In this document: in pieces, positions 11,088 to 23,500 of the stretch
How positions within the stretch are numbered: position 1 is the first letter of the stretch
Layout: every line of letters begins with the position of its first letter
NCBI GenBank assembly: GCA_011032825.1
Contig: JAADJZ010000022.1
Location: forward strand, 1-64,000
Direction: 5' to 3'
Length of the DNA: 64,000 nt
Source of the DNA: Massariosphaeria phaeospora
Taxonomy: Eukaryota; Ascomycota; Dothideomycetes; Pleosporales
Notes under the pieces: generated by a model
What the model saw: the letters and a program-made list of their open reading frames with translations, nothing else
The model's database searches: none
What the model was told of the DNA's origin: nothing
Position numbers and translations under genes: made by a program

Positions 11088-12771
11088 TATAGCAAGTAGC
11101 TTATACAGAAGTTTAACTTACACTTTTCGCGCATTATTTTCGTATGCTACAACGAGATTTCAAAAGGCATAAGTAGCAGCAATATACGCAGCGAAAAACA
11201 AAAAAAATTTGCTTGCAAAGCGCTAACGCAAATAACTTCGCAATATACAAGAACTTGCTTGCTTTTAGCTTTATAATTTGCGTAGTAGCTTTATCTAACA
11301 CTACAAGCAAATATAAGCAGCTATGCGTTATTTAAGCACAAAATACTAATAAAGTGCAAGAAACTACAATACAGCAAGTACATAAAGCAAACGAAAAAGC
11401 TAAAGCAAAAATAAAAGCTAAAAAATAGCGCGCTAAGTAGCTAGGCACAGCAGAGCACTATATGCTGCAGAAAATCAACTAAAATATTACTACTAGCAAC
11501 AAAAAACAGCGCGAGTAGAACTTTAAGAATAGCTTTAAAAGCAAAGCTTTTAAGCAAAGCTACTAGCAACTTAAAACTATAGATAACTTTTTTAAAATAG
11601 AGAATTTTGTATACAAAGCTAGAAAAAGCATAAGTAGTTTCTAGTACGCAAAGTATATCTTAAAAGCTTACGTTTTTAAGTACTACTATTTTATACGCGA
11701 TAAGTAGCCTAGCAACGTTGTTTATTTCGTACAAAATAACGTTTATTTCTATAGCCTTAGTTTTCGCTACTACGCGCCTAAAACAAAGAAAATAAGCATT
11801 AAATTTGCTTTTTATCTACTTAATTTACTAAACTTACACTTAATCAAGCGCTGTTTTAGCAAATTAAAGAGCTTTTTGAAAAACTACGAGATAACTTTTG
11901 CTTTTTAAAAAGTACGCAAACAAGCAAAGAACTACGTTACTAATATTTAGTAAGAAAACAAGAATATGCAACTCTATATAGCCGAGATACTCTATTCAAC
12001 GTATTTTAAAAAAGTAGCAAAGCTTTGCTTAAAAGCTAAAAGCAACAACAACTTTACACTATAACTCTACAAACTAGAAACAACGAAATATTACTTTATT
12101 TAGCATTAATTTGTTTTCGTTGAAATAAAAGATAGCTGTTTTAGCTTACACGCTAATTTTAATGTTTAAGCTTTACTTTTTACGTAATACATAGAATATT
12201 TTTTCTTGCTCTTTGTAGCGTTGCGCTGCGGTTTCGACAAAACTAGCGCTTAACTAGCGCAGCTACCAATTTGCAACGCGCTAACGTATTTGCTAGCTTT
12301 GCAATACTTGTACTTAGTGCAGCTTTACAAGTAGTTGTCTAAAATACTTAGCAACAACAGCAATTAAATGTGCTTGCTAATTTTAGTATTATCTAACTTC
12401 TAGGTAAATTGTTGCAGCGCGTTGCAATATTATTTTACAACTAATTACAATTTGCAGCTTATTGCGTAGGTTTAGTATTTCTTGCTAAGCGTTTAGCGCT
12501 AGCTAGCGCAAGTCTAGCGCTAACAAGCGCTTACTTGCTACGCTTTTTAATTTAGTTTCTACTAAAAGCAGCTAGCAGTATATAAAATACAGCGCTAGTA
12601 TCGCTACGCAGCGTTAAATATTTTGCTTTCGCTTAACATTACGTTTTCGCAGCTTAATTACCGCCGATTTGCTGCTCGCAAATCTCGATTTTAGCTAATT
12701 TTAATACTTGTTAGTTGCTTGTTTAGGCTTAGCGCGAGTAGAAATCAACTAATCTAACAGCTATTAACATA
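11088..12771. other. AT-rich relic, unassigned
   Basis: Conceptual plus-strand reading at about 11400-12010 gives a long basic protein-like stretch with several in-frame stops, perhaps a degraded transposon product. I cannot assign a family. No host gene is seen. Confidence 0.35.
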
Positions 12772-14621
12772 ACGTAATCTACTACCAAAAGCAACAAACT
12801 ACTAAAAGCAACAAAAAAGCTTAGCAGCACCAACTTATGTTACGCATTTTTAATTTTATTGCTATTAAACAAAGAGCCTACGTACGTCGTGCTAGCATTT
12901 AATTTAAAAGCTTTTTTTTGTATTCTTTTAGCAGGTTTAGGCATTGTGCCTTGTATTACTACAATTTTTACAGCGCCGTAGAGCTAGTTGTGCTTTTTCT
13001 TAACTCTTTCTACTACGCGCTTTCTTTAATAGCTAAAGCGCTATAGACGCTTTAGCAGCTACTTGCGCTAATTTGTTACTATACTCTATCGTACTACCTA
13101 TCTAAATTCGCTTCTGTTTGCGCAATTTCTGCTTAGTTATTTCTGCTAATTAATCTTTAAGCTCTTTGATACGGTAGTCTTTAAGCGCGTTTTAATGCAG
13201 CATTAATTTAGCTCTTTTTACAAGCTAAAAGAAGCTGCTTTGCGCTAAAGTTAGCGATTTAGTAATAGAATCGCGTACTAGCTTTAATTGCGATCTAAAT
13301 TCAAGCGTATTGCTTAGAGTTTTTGACTGCTACGGCGTTTTTAGTGCAAAAAGTAGTAGTAGAGTACACAGCTGTACTTTAAGACAAATAAAAACTACCT
13401 ACGCGTTAATAGAAACTAGCTTTAAAGCTTTAAAAGCTTTTTTGCAGTTCTTTGTTGTAAACACTTTAAAAAACGCGCCTTTAAAAGCTAGCAGAAAGCT
13501 TTTTTTGTTGATATAGAAAACGCGCTAGCGTGCTAAGTTTCTAACACGCTAAAAGTACTTGCGCTTTAACGGCAAAAAGCAAACTACGTTAAGTAGCTAG
13601 AAAATGTGCAACAAGTAAAGAAGCATGCAAAGAGTTAGAATCTTGTTCTTAAAGCAATAGTTTTTGAAATCCTAAGATTAGTAGCTCTTATAGCCGTCTA
13701 AAATAAGTAGCTAATACTTTTTTACCTAACGCGCCTTTGTATGCGCGTTAAAGTGCTTTAACTACTTAAAACTAAAAGCGTTGTTTGTCTAGCTATTCTT
13801 AAAAACTAAAAGCTTTTAATTGCTAAGTATAGAGTTCTTTTTGTACTATGCTAAGATGTAAACACGCTTTTTGTAGATAATAAATAGCAAGATCGCGTAC
13901 TTTGCGGCGCAAATGCTTTAGATAACTATTACCTACTCTTAATTGCTTAGCTAAATAAAATTAAGTTAAGTACGTTTTTAAAAGCCTGTAACAACTTTTA
14001 TAGAGCTAATTACGCTTATTTAAAAGCTAGTTTTGTTAAAGTTGTGCACGTTGTTGTTGTAGACGCTGTACTTAGCTTTAGTGTTCTTTACTAGCTTAAA
14101 CTACGCGCCAATTATCTCTAGATCCTCTTAGAGTATTCTCTGCCTATTTTTAGCTTAATTGAACGCTATTTTAAGCTAATCTAAACGCGTTACGAATTTC
14201 TTAGCTTAGTGTTTGCTAACTAGCTCTCTACTGCGCATACCTAGCATTTTATTAGCTATATCTACTACTTTACACAGCTAGAGCGCGAATTCTTGCAAAT
14301 TAAAGTTAAGTATATATTAAACAATTGTTTGCTCTTTAGTCGCTGTAAGCTTATAGCCGTTAGCAAGTAATTTAAAGCAAAATAGAGTTTCTTTAGCGCG
14401 TTTAAAAAGAGTATAGTAATTAACGTTAAAAGCAGCAGCAGTAGCTTAATAGCTTTAGAATTAGCTAGCTTAAAAAGCTGCAAGGGCAATCTAAAGCTTT
14501 TTTTTGTTTTGCTATAATAACGCGTTGTTTAGTTAAAGCATAACAAAATAATAAAAGAAGTAGCAGCCTTAGCAGATTTTGTTGCTTTCGGTAGTTTGTT
14601 GCTTTTGGTAGTAGATTACGT
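12772..14621 (-). mobile_element. 1850 bp Fot1/pogo-like DNA transposon, complete ends, RIP-killed transposase
   Basis: Both ends read ACGTAATCTACTACCAAAAG inwards and are flanked by TA. The minus strand encodes, with many stops, a CENP-B/DDE_1-type transposase. Helix-turn-helix remnants (LANGYKLTATKEQTIV) are near 14.3-14.4 kb. The first catalytic motif reads NFNKTSF, where the family has D-E-T-G-F, near 14.05 kb. ILDGYKSY is near 13.7 kb, and a Cys-His tail RRCKNCSNTRHNA is near 12.97 kb. Trp positions are now TAG or TAA. Length and TA target fit the Tc1/mariner-Fot1 group. Confidence 0.88.
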
Positions 14622-14946
14622 TAGCTATTATTGCTTATTTAAGTTTAGCTTAGTTGCTTTAGCAACTTTTCTATGCAAGTTAGCGTTGTAGTTTCGCTAA
14701 CGCTAACGTTGCAACTTTAGGTTTTGATTACAAAAGCTAGTTTTCGCTAGCTCAACTTTCGCTTAATTACGTAACTGCGTTTTTGAACTTTTCAAGCGTG
14801 TTTTTGAAAATAATGCTAGGTAGTGTTTGAATAGCCAAAGTAGTATTCGATTAGAAGCTGCCGTAATCTATTACGTTATGCAAAAGTAAAGTTAATTTTA
14901 CTTTACTATACATTATAAAAGTAGTAAAAATTTAGTAAAAAAAAAA
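14622..14946. other. AT-rich spacer with copy 2 of the 96 bp repeat
   Basis: Apart from the 96 bp block at 14766-14861 nothing is recognised. The Fot1/pogo element ends at its left border, and the 740 bp inverted-repeat element begins at its right. Confidence 0.5.
14766..14861 (-). repeat. 96 bp dispersed repeat, copy 2 (inverted)
   Basis: Reverse complement of the block at 8685-8780, with a handful of differences. It retains slightly more GC than copy 1, as if less mutated. Confidence 0.7.
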
Positions 14947-15686
14947 GCTAGCTATCGGCGGCACTCTAATTCTTATTAGCAGTACTTTAGACTTTAATAT
15001 ACGCAAGCGTACGTTAACGTACGTAGCTACACTAATTTGCGCTACTACAAAAGCGCACTAGCTACAAATTAGTAAGCGTAGCGCTTTACCTATTAAGCAA
15101 TCTAGGCTTCGGCAGTGCCGCTTATCTACTAATTTCTTCGAATCGGCGTGAATTCAACCTAATATGTCGCTATTTTCAGTGCGAGATCTAAAACTGTAAA
15201 ATCTTCAAATGAATGCGCTTCTACTAAAAGCAATTGGATTTTTGTAATTTTTGCAGCAATCGATTCTACTCGTCGAGCGCTACAATATTAACTAAAAGTA
15301 TTTTTGTATTTAACGCGAGGTTGGTAGGTGCAGTAGGTGCAGCAGAGAGTTGAAGTTTAGTAAAAAAACTAGCAGAGTTAGATTTGTAAGTAGCTCGCTT
15401 AAGGCTTAGCAAGTCTAAAAATAAAAGCGCTATCGCGACAGGAATAGAGACTTAGTGCGAGAAACGAAGATATAATTGCTGCTGCTTGCCGCTAGCGAAG
15501 CAGATAACTCGGCACAGAAATTCGTATCGCCGGTGTAGCGGTGCCTAGGCTTACCTCGGGTATTTCGAACTTTGATGTTGCGGCGAATTCTTAGGTAATA
15601 CTTTGCTAGCGTACGTTAACGTACGCTTGCGTACATTGAAGTCTAGAGTGCCGCCGATAAGAATTGAGGTGCCGCCGATAGCTAGC
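14947..15686. mobile_element. 740 bp terminal-inverted-repeat element at the isochore edge
   Basis: The left end GCTAGCTATCGGCGGCAC and the right end GTGCCGCCGATAGCTAGC are reverse complements. The inverted repeat continues for about 80-90 bp, including GTACGCAAGCGTACGTTAACG-like palindromic sequence on both sides. The motif GTGCCGCCGATA is doubled on the right arm. The interior has no open frame of note and is less AT-rich than its surroundings. It is probably a non-autonomous DNA transposon; the target duplication is unclear because the flank GCTAGC is itself palindromic. Confidence 0.7.
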
Positions 15687-16383
15687 CAAAAAAAAAAGTA
15701 TAAGTATTTTATAGCTAGCAGCTGCTTAGAGCTAATAAACGCTAAAAGTTAAGTCTTAACGTTAAGCTTTAAAGAAAAAGAGAGCTAAACTATAGCAAAA
15801 CTACGTATTTTAAAAAAAAGCCTGTAGGCAATACAAATCTGCTGTTCGTAATTAGAACAGCTAGTTAGCTTGTATAATCAACTCGTTCTGTTGCTTTAAC
15901 TTTAAGAACTAAAAGCATGTTGTATTTGTTATACTAGCTAGACACACACGCACATAAAAACAGGTTACATTAAGTTCTTAAAAACTAGTAAGACAAGAAA
16001 GCGAAGTGCGTGCTAGAAGAAAGATATTGCGGCGGAAAATAGAAAGATTATAGTTTAGCTTAAGAAAAGTTAGTTATAGGGTTACAGTTACGAGGTCGAG
16101 TTTTCAATAATGCAGAGAACATTCTGAAGAATACATTATATTGGAAGAGCTATGCTATCTTGAGCTAGTAGATGGAGCATATCTGGTTGTATTCGATTCG
16201 TTCTGGAGTTGGTGGTGGAGCATTCGAAAGCAGGGTGTATTGACAGGCATCTATCTAGTTGGAGAGTGTGCTAGTGGCGGCCAGATTGGCAAATGGCCCT
16301 GATCTCGTGGAGCTTGGGATTCACTGTTGGCAGTCAGTCTTTCGGCCCGACCAGACGGTTCGCCAGACCGACTTACCGATAAC
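15687..16383. other. isochore boundary and 3' flank of the secreted-protein gene
   Basis: Base composition changes from AT-rich to balanced between about 15.95 and 16.1 kb. No gene is seen. The stretch from 16.1 kb on is ordinary intergenic sequence. Confidence 0.6.
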
Positions 16384-16635
16384 CTAACCCCCCTTGCAAT
16401 CCGACGTGTAACCGCTCTTCTCCCTACAGACCCTCGCAAAGTAATTCAAGGTGTTGTGGATAGATTCCGCCTTGCAGTCTCCGTTTTCAAAGACGTGACC
16501 CGAGGGCCTTGTCTTCTCGCAGCATCTCTTGGTCCAGTCGTAATCAGACTTGGAATGGTCTGAAGTCAGGACGCATTTGCAGGCAATCGAGGATGTCGTG
16601 AACACGGCGAGCAGGACGACGAGGTTGAGCTTCAT
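16384..16635 (-). CDS. small cysteine-rich secreted protein, effector-like
   Basis: This intronless frame encodes 83 aa. Residues 1-18 (MKLNLVVLLAVFTTSSIA) form a typical signal peptide with cleavage expected after Ala18. The mature part of about 65 aa has seven cysteines (19, 21, 38, 39, 54, 70, 80), including a Cys-Cys pair, which suggests a disulfide-stabilised fold. I recognise no named domain. The overall pattern resembles the many small secreted proteins of plant-associated Dothideomycetes, but that is a resemblance of form only. It lies some 300-350 bp from the AT-rich transposon block and about 870 bp downstream of the ATR gene on the same strand. The frame shows no RIP-type stops. 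A virulence role is inference; it could equally be an antimicrobial or a structural secreted peptide. Confidence 0.75.
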   Translation of the reverse strand: MKLNLVVLLAVFTTSSIACKCVLTSDHSKSDYDWTKRCCEKTRPSGHVFENGDCKAESIHNTLNYFARVCREKSGYTSDCKGG

Positions 16636-17500
16636 GGTGAGGTGATGTTTCTCGTGTGTGAGTGGCTACATGATTGTTAGCTCAAGTTACAAAATACAGT
16701 TCTTCAGCTTGATAAAAGGCCGAATATGTACCAAGCAGGGCGCGGGAGTACTTACTCGGATTGGTTTTCCTAGTAGTCGAAGATGGGCTGAAAGACCGGG
16801 TCGAGTGTGAAGGAAGTGCTGTTGTGTATCGCAGAAGTAGTAGAAGCAGCTCTCGACTTTATACTCTGGAGAGCTGTGCGACCAATGCCATAAATCTCAT
16901 CTTATTGGGTATACCAACAATCCTTGAGTTTGCCGGAAGTTGGGTGCGAAGGAGCCTCAGTTATCTTCGGCGTAAGCCGAGTGGGTGGTTCGTTAAGTAT
17001 GAAGTGTACCAACACGGACCAACCTAGCACCTACAGACGAGAAAAACTGGGGTAGTAACATAGAATGACCTGCATAGGGACATGAGAGAAATTAGGTACC
17101 TAGAACATGCCGTCTCCAGCCCTTGCACCTCGCAAGACATGCCATTTGCTCCCCCTAACCTATTGAGGTGTCGATCTAGCTCCCACATCTTTTTCTTGCA
17201 ATGGTGGTAATCATGTAAATAACTCTGTAAGGATGTTTTCTTGCAATTCAAGGGATGGCAGAAATGCAAGTGAATGTCACCCGCTGTAACCTTATTCGCT
17301 ACTCTAGAATCTGGGGAATATCGTCTAGCCTTGACCACCTGCACGGCCACCGGGGGTTGGTGGGAGATGGCGCACGGTCTGTTCTCTGCCCTGTTTTCGC
17401 CTGCTCTGCGGCCATGCCGCGACAGTAGGCAGAAATTATAGGAGCGGAAATATATCCGTACAGACATGTAGGTAGGTAAGGATAGGCTAAGGACCCCGGC
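16636..17500. other. intergenic: upstream region of the secreted-protein gene and 3' flank of ATR
   Basis: Open frames on both strands (for example minus 17024-17467) have no recognisable domain and no splice context, and I read them as chance. A TATAAA-like run (CTTTATACTCTGG at 16857) is on the plus strand and cannot serve the minus-strand gene. No defined promoter element is claimed. Confidence 0.5.
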
Positions 17501-20500
17501 TCAGAAGAACGCACACCAGCCGACATACATGGCAGCCAGGTTCTTCGGATCGCGCGCGATTTGCACCAGCGCATCCACGTAGCCCTCGACGCTCAACGGC
17601 ACGGCCTCGCCCCTCATCAGCCCGGCCACCTTGCCCTTGACGCTCTCGAGCACTTCCTGCGGCGTATCCGGCACGCCCGTGATTTTCTTCTTGCGCTTGC
17701 CGCCGAGGAAGTCGGCCGTAGGGTCGTGCACGAATGTCTCGAGGATGGTGATGAGCGTGTCTTCGTGCTGGCGCAGCTGCGCGTAGGTGAGCTCTGCGGC
17801 TTTGCGGAACGGGCCCTCGACGGCCTGGGGCCCCATGGCGTCGACCATGTTGTGCGTGAGGCGGAAGGGCACCAGTTCCGGCTTCTCGAACGTCAGGCCC
17901 TTGTCGAAGAGGCAGTTGAAGTCGACGTGGAAGGTGCCGCCGTTGCCCTCCTCCAGCAGCACATTCTCGCCATGGCGGTCACCGAGCCCTAGGACGTGGC
18001 CGATAATGCTCATAACAGCGCAGGACCGCGTGTAGCGCAGGCGGGCGGCGAACCAAGCTTCGGGTTCGGGGAAGGACTCGACGAACCATTCGTAAAGGAC
18101 GGGTTGGAATTTGGCGAGGATGCGGTGTGTGAAGATGCTGACTTTGGACGCGTCGGTGCAGGCTTCGTTGAGAAGCATGCGCAGTTCGCTGTAGTCGATG
18201 GGGATGCCCTTTTGGCGATAGAGCCGGATTATGATGTCGCGCATCGGCTTGAGGCCTTCGACCCATTCAATCGTGCCGCATTCCTCGTTGAGCGGGGTGA
18301 CGCCGTATGTCTTAATGTACAGCCTGCGTCTGCTAGATTCAATGTCTCGCTGTAAGGCGCGGTTGATCATGGCATTGAACTCCATGAGGCGTTGGTCCTT
18401 GCGGAGATCGTCCTTGGGTTTGCAGAGGAGACCGTAAGATCGACCGTCGGAACCGCGGACATTGACCTTGCGCGGGCGTTGGAGGGAGCTGAGGACTAGG
18501 ACTTCATCTGCGAATGAGGCGATTGTAATAGCATCTTGCGGGAAGGGACTATGATTGCGGATAACCCTGCTGTCGTTTCCGGCTGGAAGATTAGGGACCA
18601 TAGTTGCTTCGATGGGTACAACGAGAGCACATGGTGCGAGTTTGAGATTGAAACCAAGGTCCTTAGATAGACTTACGTGCGAGGCCCGCTGTTCCACGGG
18701 TGCATCGCAGGCTGACAGCAGCGCATCAGTAAGTCGCTGGCCATGTAGAATCAGGTTCTTCAGTTCAAGGCCATTTCTACGCTTCGAAGTTTCCTTGCAT
18801 CTGTTAGCAAAGGTTGAAGCCTGGCTGGTTTGATCACTTACTCCTCTTAGTTTATAAAGCACTGCTGTACCACGAGCGCGTCTATCGTCTTGCGTTGCCC
18901 TGATCACAGCCATAAGACTCCAAAGAGCCTGTTGTGGGTAATGACTTGCTACCCGAATAATGATCGTCTGTAGAACGTCCCACACATTCTTGTTAGGATG
19001 ACTGATCCGCGTGATGAGCTGAGGAAATGCGGTGTACCAAGCAAAGGCAGGTACTCGTTCAGTCGTATACCGTTTAATGTATTTGTTGATAGTGTCCAGA
19101 AAGACGACTTTGTGATCGTAGTTCTCCTTATCTCGTGGTGTCCTTGGATGAGAGTTCAGGACTTCCATGCCCATGCCTAGCCACAGAGTCAGAACTTTTG
19201 GGATAGTCTGATAGTAGTGCTTAGTGCCGTAAACCGTGGAGCGAATGAAGTTCTCAATGACAAGCTTCGCCGTCTCACCAGCAAGATAGGCATTACTCTG
19301 TTTCGCTGGGGGTAGCTTTCTCTCCGATTCAAGCAGTTTGAGGTAATAACGGCCGAGATAGTAATGCCCTTTATCCCATTTGGGATACGACATGATTCCA
19401 GCAGCGTATGCGTCTTTCAGAGTTAAAGCCTTCGTTTGTCCAGATTGGTCCAACCACTTGGATAGCAGCAGCTGTGCTTGGCATTTGACTTTGTTCGGTG
19501 TATGTAGCTGATCCATCGTTATGTTGACTGAAATTTCGATAGCGGGACCTTCCCTAGTTTGAAACACATTGTGCAGTAGGGCACCTTGTAGGTGCTGGAT
19601 AGCTTTCCGATGGTGGCCCTCCTTCCAAAGCAACTTGGAGTATTCAATTTTGGAGGCATCGTCGCCAAGCTGTGCGGCATGTAGGACTGAGTTGAAGGCC
19701 GTGGACGTGAAATCTCCTTTCCGCGCTAGTCGCGCCGTGGTCAACCATGCCGAAGCAATATCAAGTTTGGTGAATTGAATTCTGCGCAGAGGTTAGTGAA
19801 TTATGGTTTGCGATAATTCATATTTCCTCTTACTTTGATAGTTGCATTGCTGCGCGGCGCAAACCAAGAATGTATTGCTTATCCGAAGTGTATGCCCCGA
19901 GGAGATCGAGTCGTCGGTCTAAATTCTCCAAGATGACTTCGCGATTCGGTGCTTCATTTTTGACGCCGCTTAGTACTTCGAGCTCGTAGAGCGCGTGCAG
20001 CTTGACAAGATAGTCATGACAGGCATGAAGAGAGGCGGATGATGACGGGGACAAGCTTTTAGCTACCGCTTCACGTAGAGACCGAATCATCACCATGAAG
20101 TCGTCCCCTTGATTGTCGCGTAAGGAAAGTAATGCTTTACCAACTCCCACATTGAAGTCCGATGACGTATTGAACTGCTGGTCAGAAGGTGACGCAAGGA
20201 TCCTTTCGAGTTGGTCCCATTTCCCTGTTGACCATGCAGCTTCTGCGGCGAAGGGCAAGGTATTCGGTGAGAAAGAGCTAGAAACGTGAAACCCGTCCAC
20301 GTAATTGAGAATCGAGTCTGAAGCATTGTCAGTCTTGATTGAACGGAAGAGAGTTACCCTGACCTACCGTATTGGCCAGATTCTTTGAGACATGTCAAAA
20401 GATTGATCTGAGTCTCGGGATCATTTGGCTTTTCTGCCAGTGCCAACTCATACCAACTTTGAGCAGCCGTCCACCGTCCCGCCTTTCGATGCTCCATGAT

Positions 20501-23500
20501 CTGTTGCTCGGAGTTCAGGACTTGGAGATGAGCCGAAATACCTTCGATACTGTCGGGCTCGTCAATCTGAGCATATATAGACTGTAAGTGCTGCAACAGT
20601 TCGTCTTTCTCGAAAGGACCTTGTATTGCCTGAGCTTTCAGTTCCTCTTGACGGTAATACTGCTCCCAGTGAAACAGAGCTCTAGCAAACGATCCGCATT
20701 CGACAGCACGCTTGGATATCACTTCCGCAGGAATGAGCTGTAACACGCGCTCAACGGAACTGATATGTTGGATGTTTTCCATCTCTTCGTCCTCTGGAAC
20801 ACCACGACCAGTCTTTCCAGCCATGACTCTTGCTTCTGAGACTGCTTTCCTCTTCTCTTGTAGCCAGAGTGTAAGGTAATCGAGCGTTTGAAATATGTTC
20901 TGCCATCTGTGAGTTACGATCGTACAATCTACCAAAAAGTGACTTACCTCACTGCATTCCTTGATGCCTGCGGCTTCGGATTGGTCCACTGCATGGAGCT
21001 TGGTCTCCAGAATTATTAACAGTTCTTGACCAACGTCCATTATTTCCTGCTCAGTACCCTTGATAACTACATTCAAAACTGCGAAAGGTAAGATGAATGT
21101 AGCAATCGAAAGGTCATGGCCCTTGATAATCCTAGCTAGAACTGGGAATATCATTCGCGTGTTTTCTTCTTTGCCTTTTTGTAACAGGTCATAAACAAAG
21201 GTGCGGAGCCAGGTAGCATGGCTGATGTCTTGTCGAAAGATCGGATACTCCAGTGGCCCTTCGTTGGCATTTCCACGCAAATGGACCACATATCTCGAGT
21301 TTAGAAACGGAGTCAGAGTGCCTTTGATCGCGTCGGGGATTGCAAGCCAGCGACTCACCGCAGGACTAGGTTGAGAAGAAGCTCTGGGCCGCTGAACTGC
21401 GACGGTATTGAATCCACAGGCTCTGAGTAATTCTTGCATAACATAGGCCAAGAACCCCTGTGCTCTTGCATTGGTCGTGGAGAGGAAGACTTTGACCAGA
21501 ATACGCTCTAGAAGAAAGGCTGCGAAGTCAATGACTTCTGGACGGCTCCTGAAGTTACTCAGAACGAGTATGTGCTCTTTCTCACGCACAGACTCAACTC
21601 GGTAAGGGTCAAGGCCACCAATAAGCCCTAGACTTTGAGCGCAGAGAATCGGTATATCGTCGTGATCCTCCCCAAACCGAACACATGCGTCGAGCAAGGA
21701 GCGGCTAAGCGCAGCCAAGGCGGGCATCGGCTTTTGACTGATTGCCGACTCATGGAGAATCTTTTGGTTCATGTCAAGGAAGGGTACCAGTTCTTTCAAT
21801 GCTTGCCTTGCCACAACGGCATTCTCGTCGTTGCACCTTTGGGCAAAAGTATTGAAGAACGTTACTCTGTCCACTTTGGCTTTGAGACGTGTCAATTCTC
21901 CTTCCAGCTTGGACATAATAGGTATAGTCGCCAAGGAGGGGATGAAGTCGATTCTCTCCCTGAGGAGTGAGTCATGAGCCTTCACCAGGCTGACAAGGGT
22001 CTCATTAACCTTCAGTTGCGTCTCATCCGAAAAACAAGACCAGTTTTGGACGATCAGGGCAAACGTCTGGTCAACAACAAGCTCGAGGTCCTCTTCGTCG
22101 AGGACTTTGAGGAGAGATGACCAGACAAGAAATGTCTGGTCGCAAAGATGGGTATCTGCCATAGCGGATTGTAGGCAAGCCCTAACCTATGGAATTCATC
22201 AGCTAAAACCAAGATTTGAATCCGCCGGGGGAATACCTGAGGGAGCGCAAAGCTAACATAGTTATTGGCGAGGATGATCATCTCTCCAATTGCTCCCACG
22301 CAGCGCTTGCGCTCTGAAAGTGGGTGTACTGCGAGAGGACTGTCGAGAACTTCGGAAAAGTGTGCCATTATGCCTAATATGTGTATCTCGAAGAATGACT
22401 GCAAAGTCTTGTTCTTGGACGATGACCGCCGTTGACCATCTTTCATCTCCGCGAGCATGGTAAGCGTACGAAAGCCGCGGTGGAACTTGACACGTTAGCT
22501 AATAATGTTAGTCAGTGGAGGGTACTTACATGAGCTTTATGCGACTCATTCTGGTCCGCAGCTAGCTTGAGAACCTCACATGCGACCATGACCGGCTCAA
22601 GCTTAACCAAACTATCAAGCCTATTACCGTTCTCTTGGAAGGCAGGGGCCACTGTTACCAGAGTCTCCATCGCATTCTGCTCAACATCTGTGACAGGTTG
22701 ACATAGAAGCAGTGCCAGGATCCCTGCTAAATTTCTCCGCGGCTGAGTGCATATATCCTCGATTGATGTCCCCCGCGCTTTAGCAATTCGCTCTAGTATG
22801 TCCTTACGTTTGGTAAGAACAAGATGTGGGAGCGTGTCAGTGTGAGTCGAAAGTAAAAGCTGGTTGACACTCTGTTCCGTCAGATCAGACAGATGTTGTG
22901 CCTTCTGGGGATTCTTGTGGAGATCTTTCATGACTGCGAAACCGATACTTCTCCAAAATGGACGGAGAAGGTCTACTGGCGTTGTCTTGAAGGCGTCTGC
23001 GATTGAGGCAAGCTGAAGCAGTTAGACTTGTAGCATGGGCAGGATAGTTGGATCGGACCTCACTATAAGCCATACCACAGATCAGAGCGTTTGTATGGCC
23101 GAGGTACTCAACGAGCTGAAGCAGTATGATAGGGAGTTCGTCCTCACCGCATACGCTACGACAATTAGCATGATAAACATTATGACCGGCATCTTAAACC
23201 TACCGAGCAGCTTGGCCGTACGCCATGATAAGTGTCTCTTGTTCAGAAAGAACATCTCGCTTGGTGAGCGTGAAAAGAAATTCCAAAGTTGACATGCGGT
23301 TCTTCCCTCGGATAGACTTGGGAACATCGTCCCTCAAAAAGACCATGAGTGCTTGACTGAAGGTTGTTAGCATAAATACCAATCGGTGCATGCGATACAT
23401 ACACCGCTGCGATCTTTAACTCTCTAAGAGATCGATTCAGAGATCCGAGCAACCATTGCCCTAACGAACACATATTAAGATTGAGGTAATCAGCATCTGA

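Noticed and set aside
1..16000. Telomere or centromere at the AT-rich block
   Set aside because: No TTAGGG-type repeats are present. An AT-rich transposon block alone does not show a centromere.
17024..17467. 147-codon minus-strand frame just after the ATR gene
   Set aside because: It covers the probable 3' UTR of ATR and has mixed composition with no recognisable motif.
20930..20990. Possible 41 bp intron in the ATR gene (GTAAGT...CACAG)
   Set aside because: Removing it shifts the frame, while read-through keeps a continuous frame, so it was left in the exon; RNA evidence could change this.
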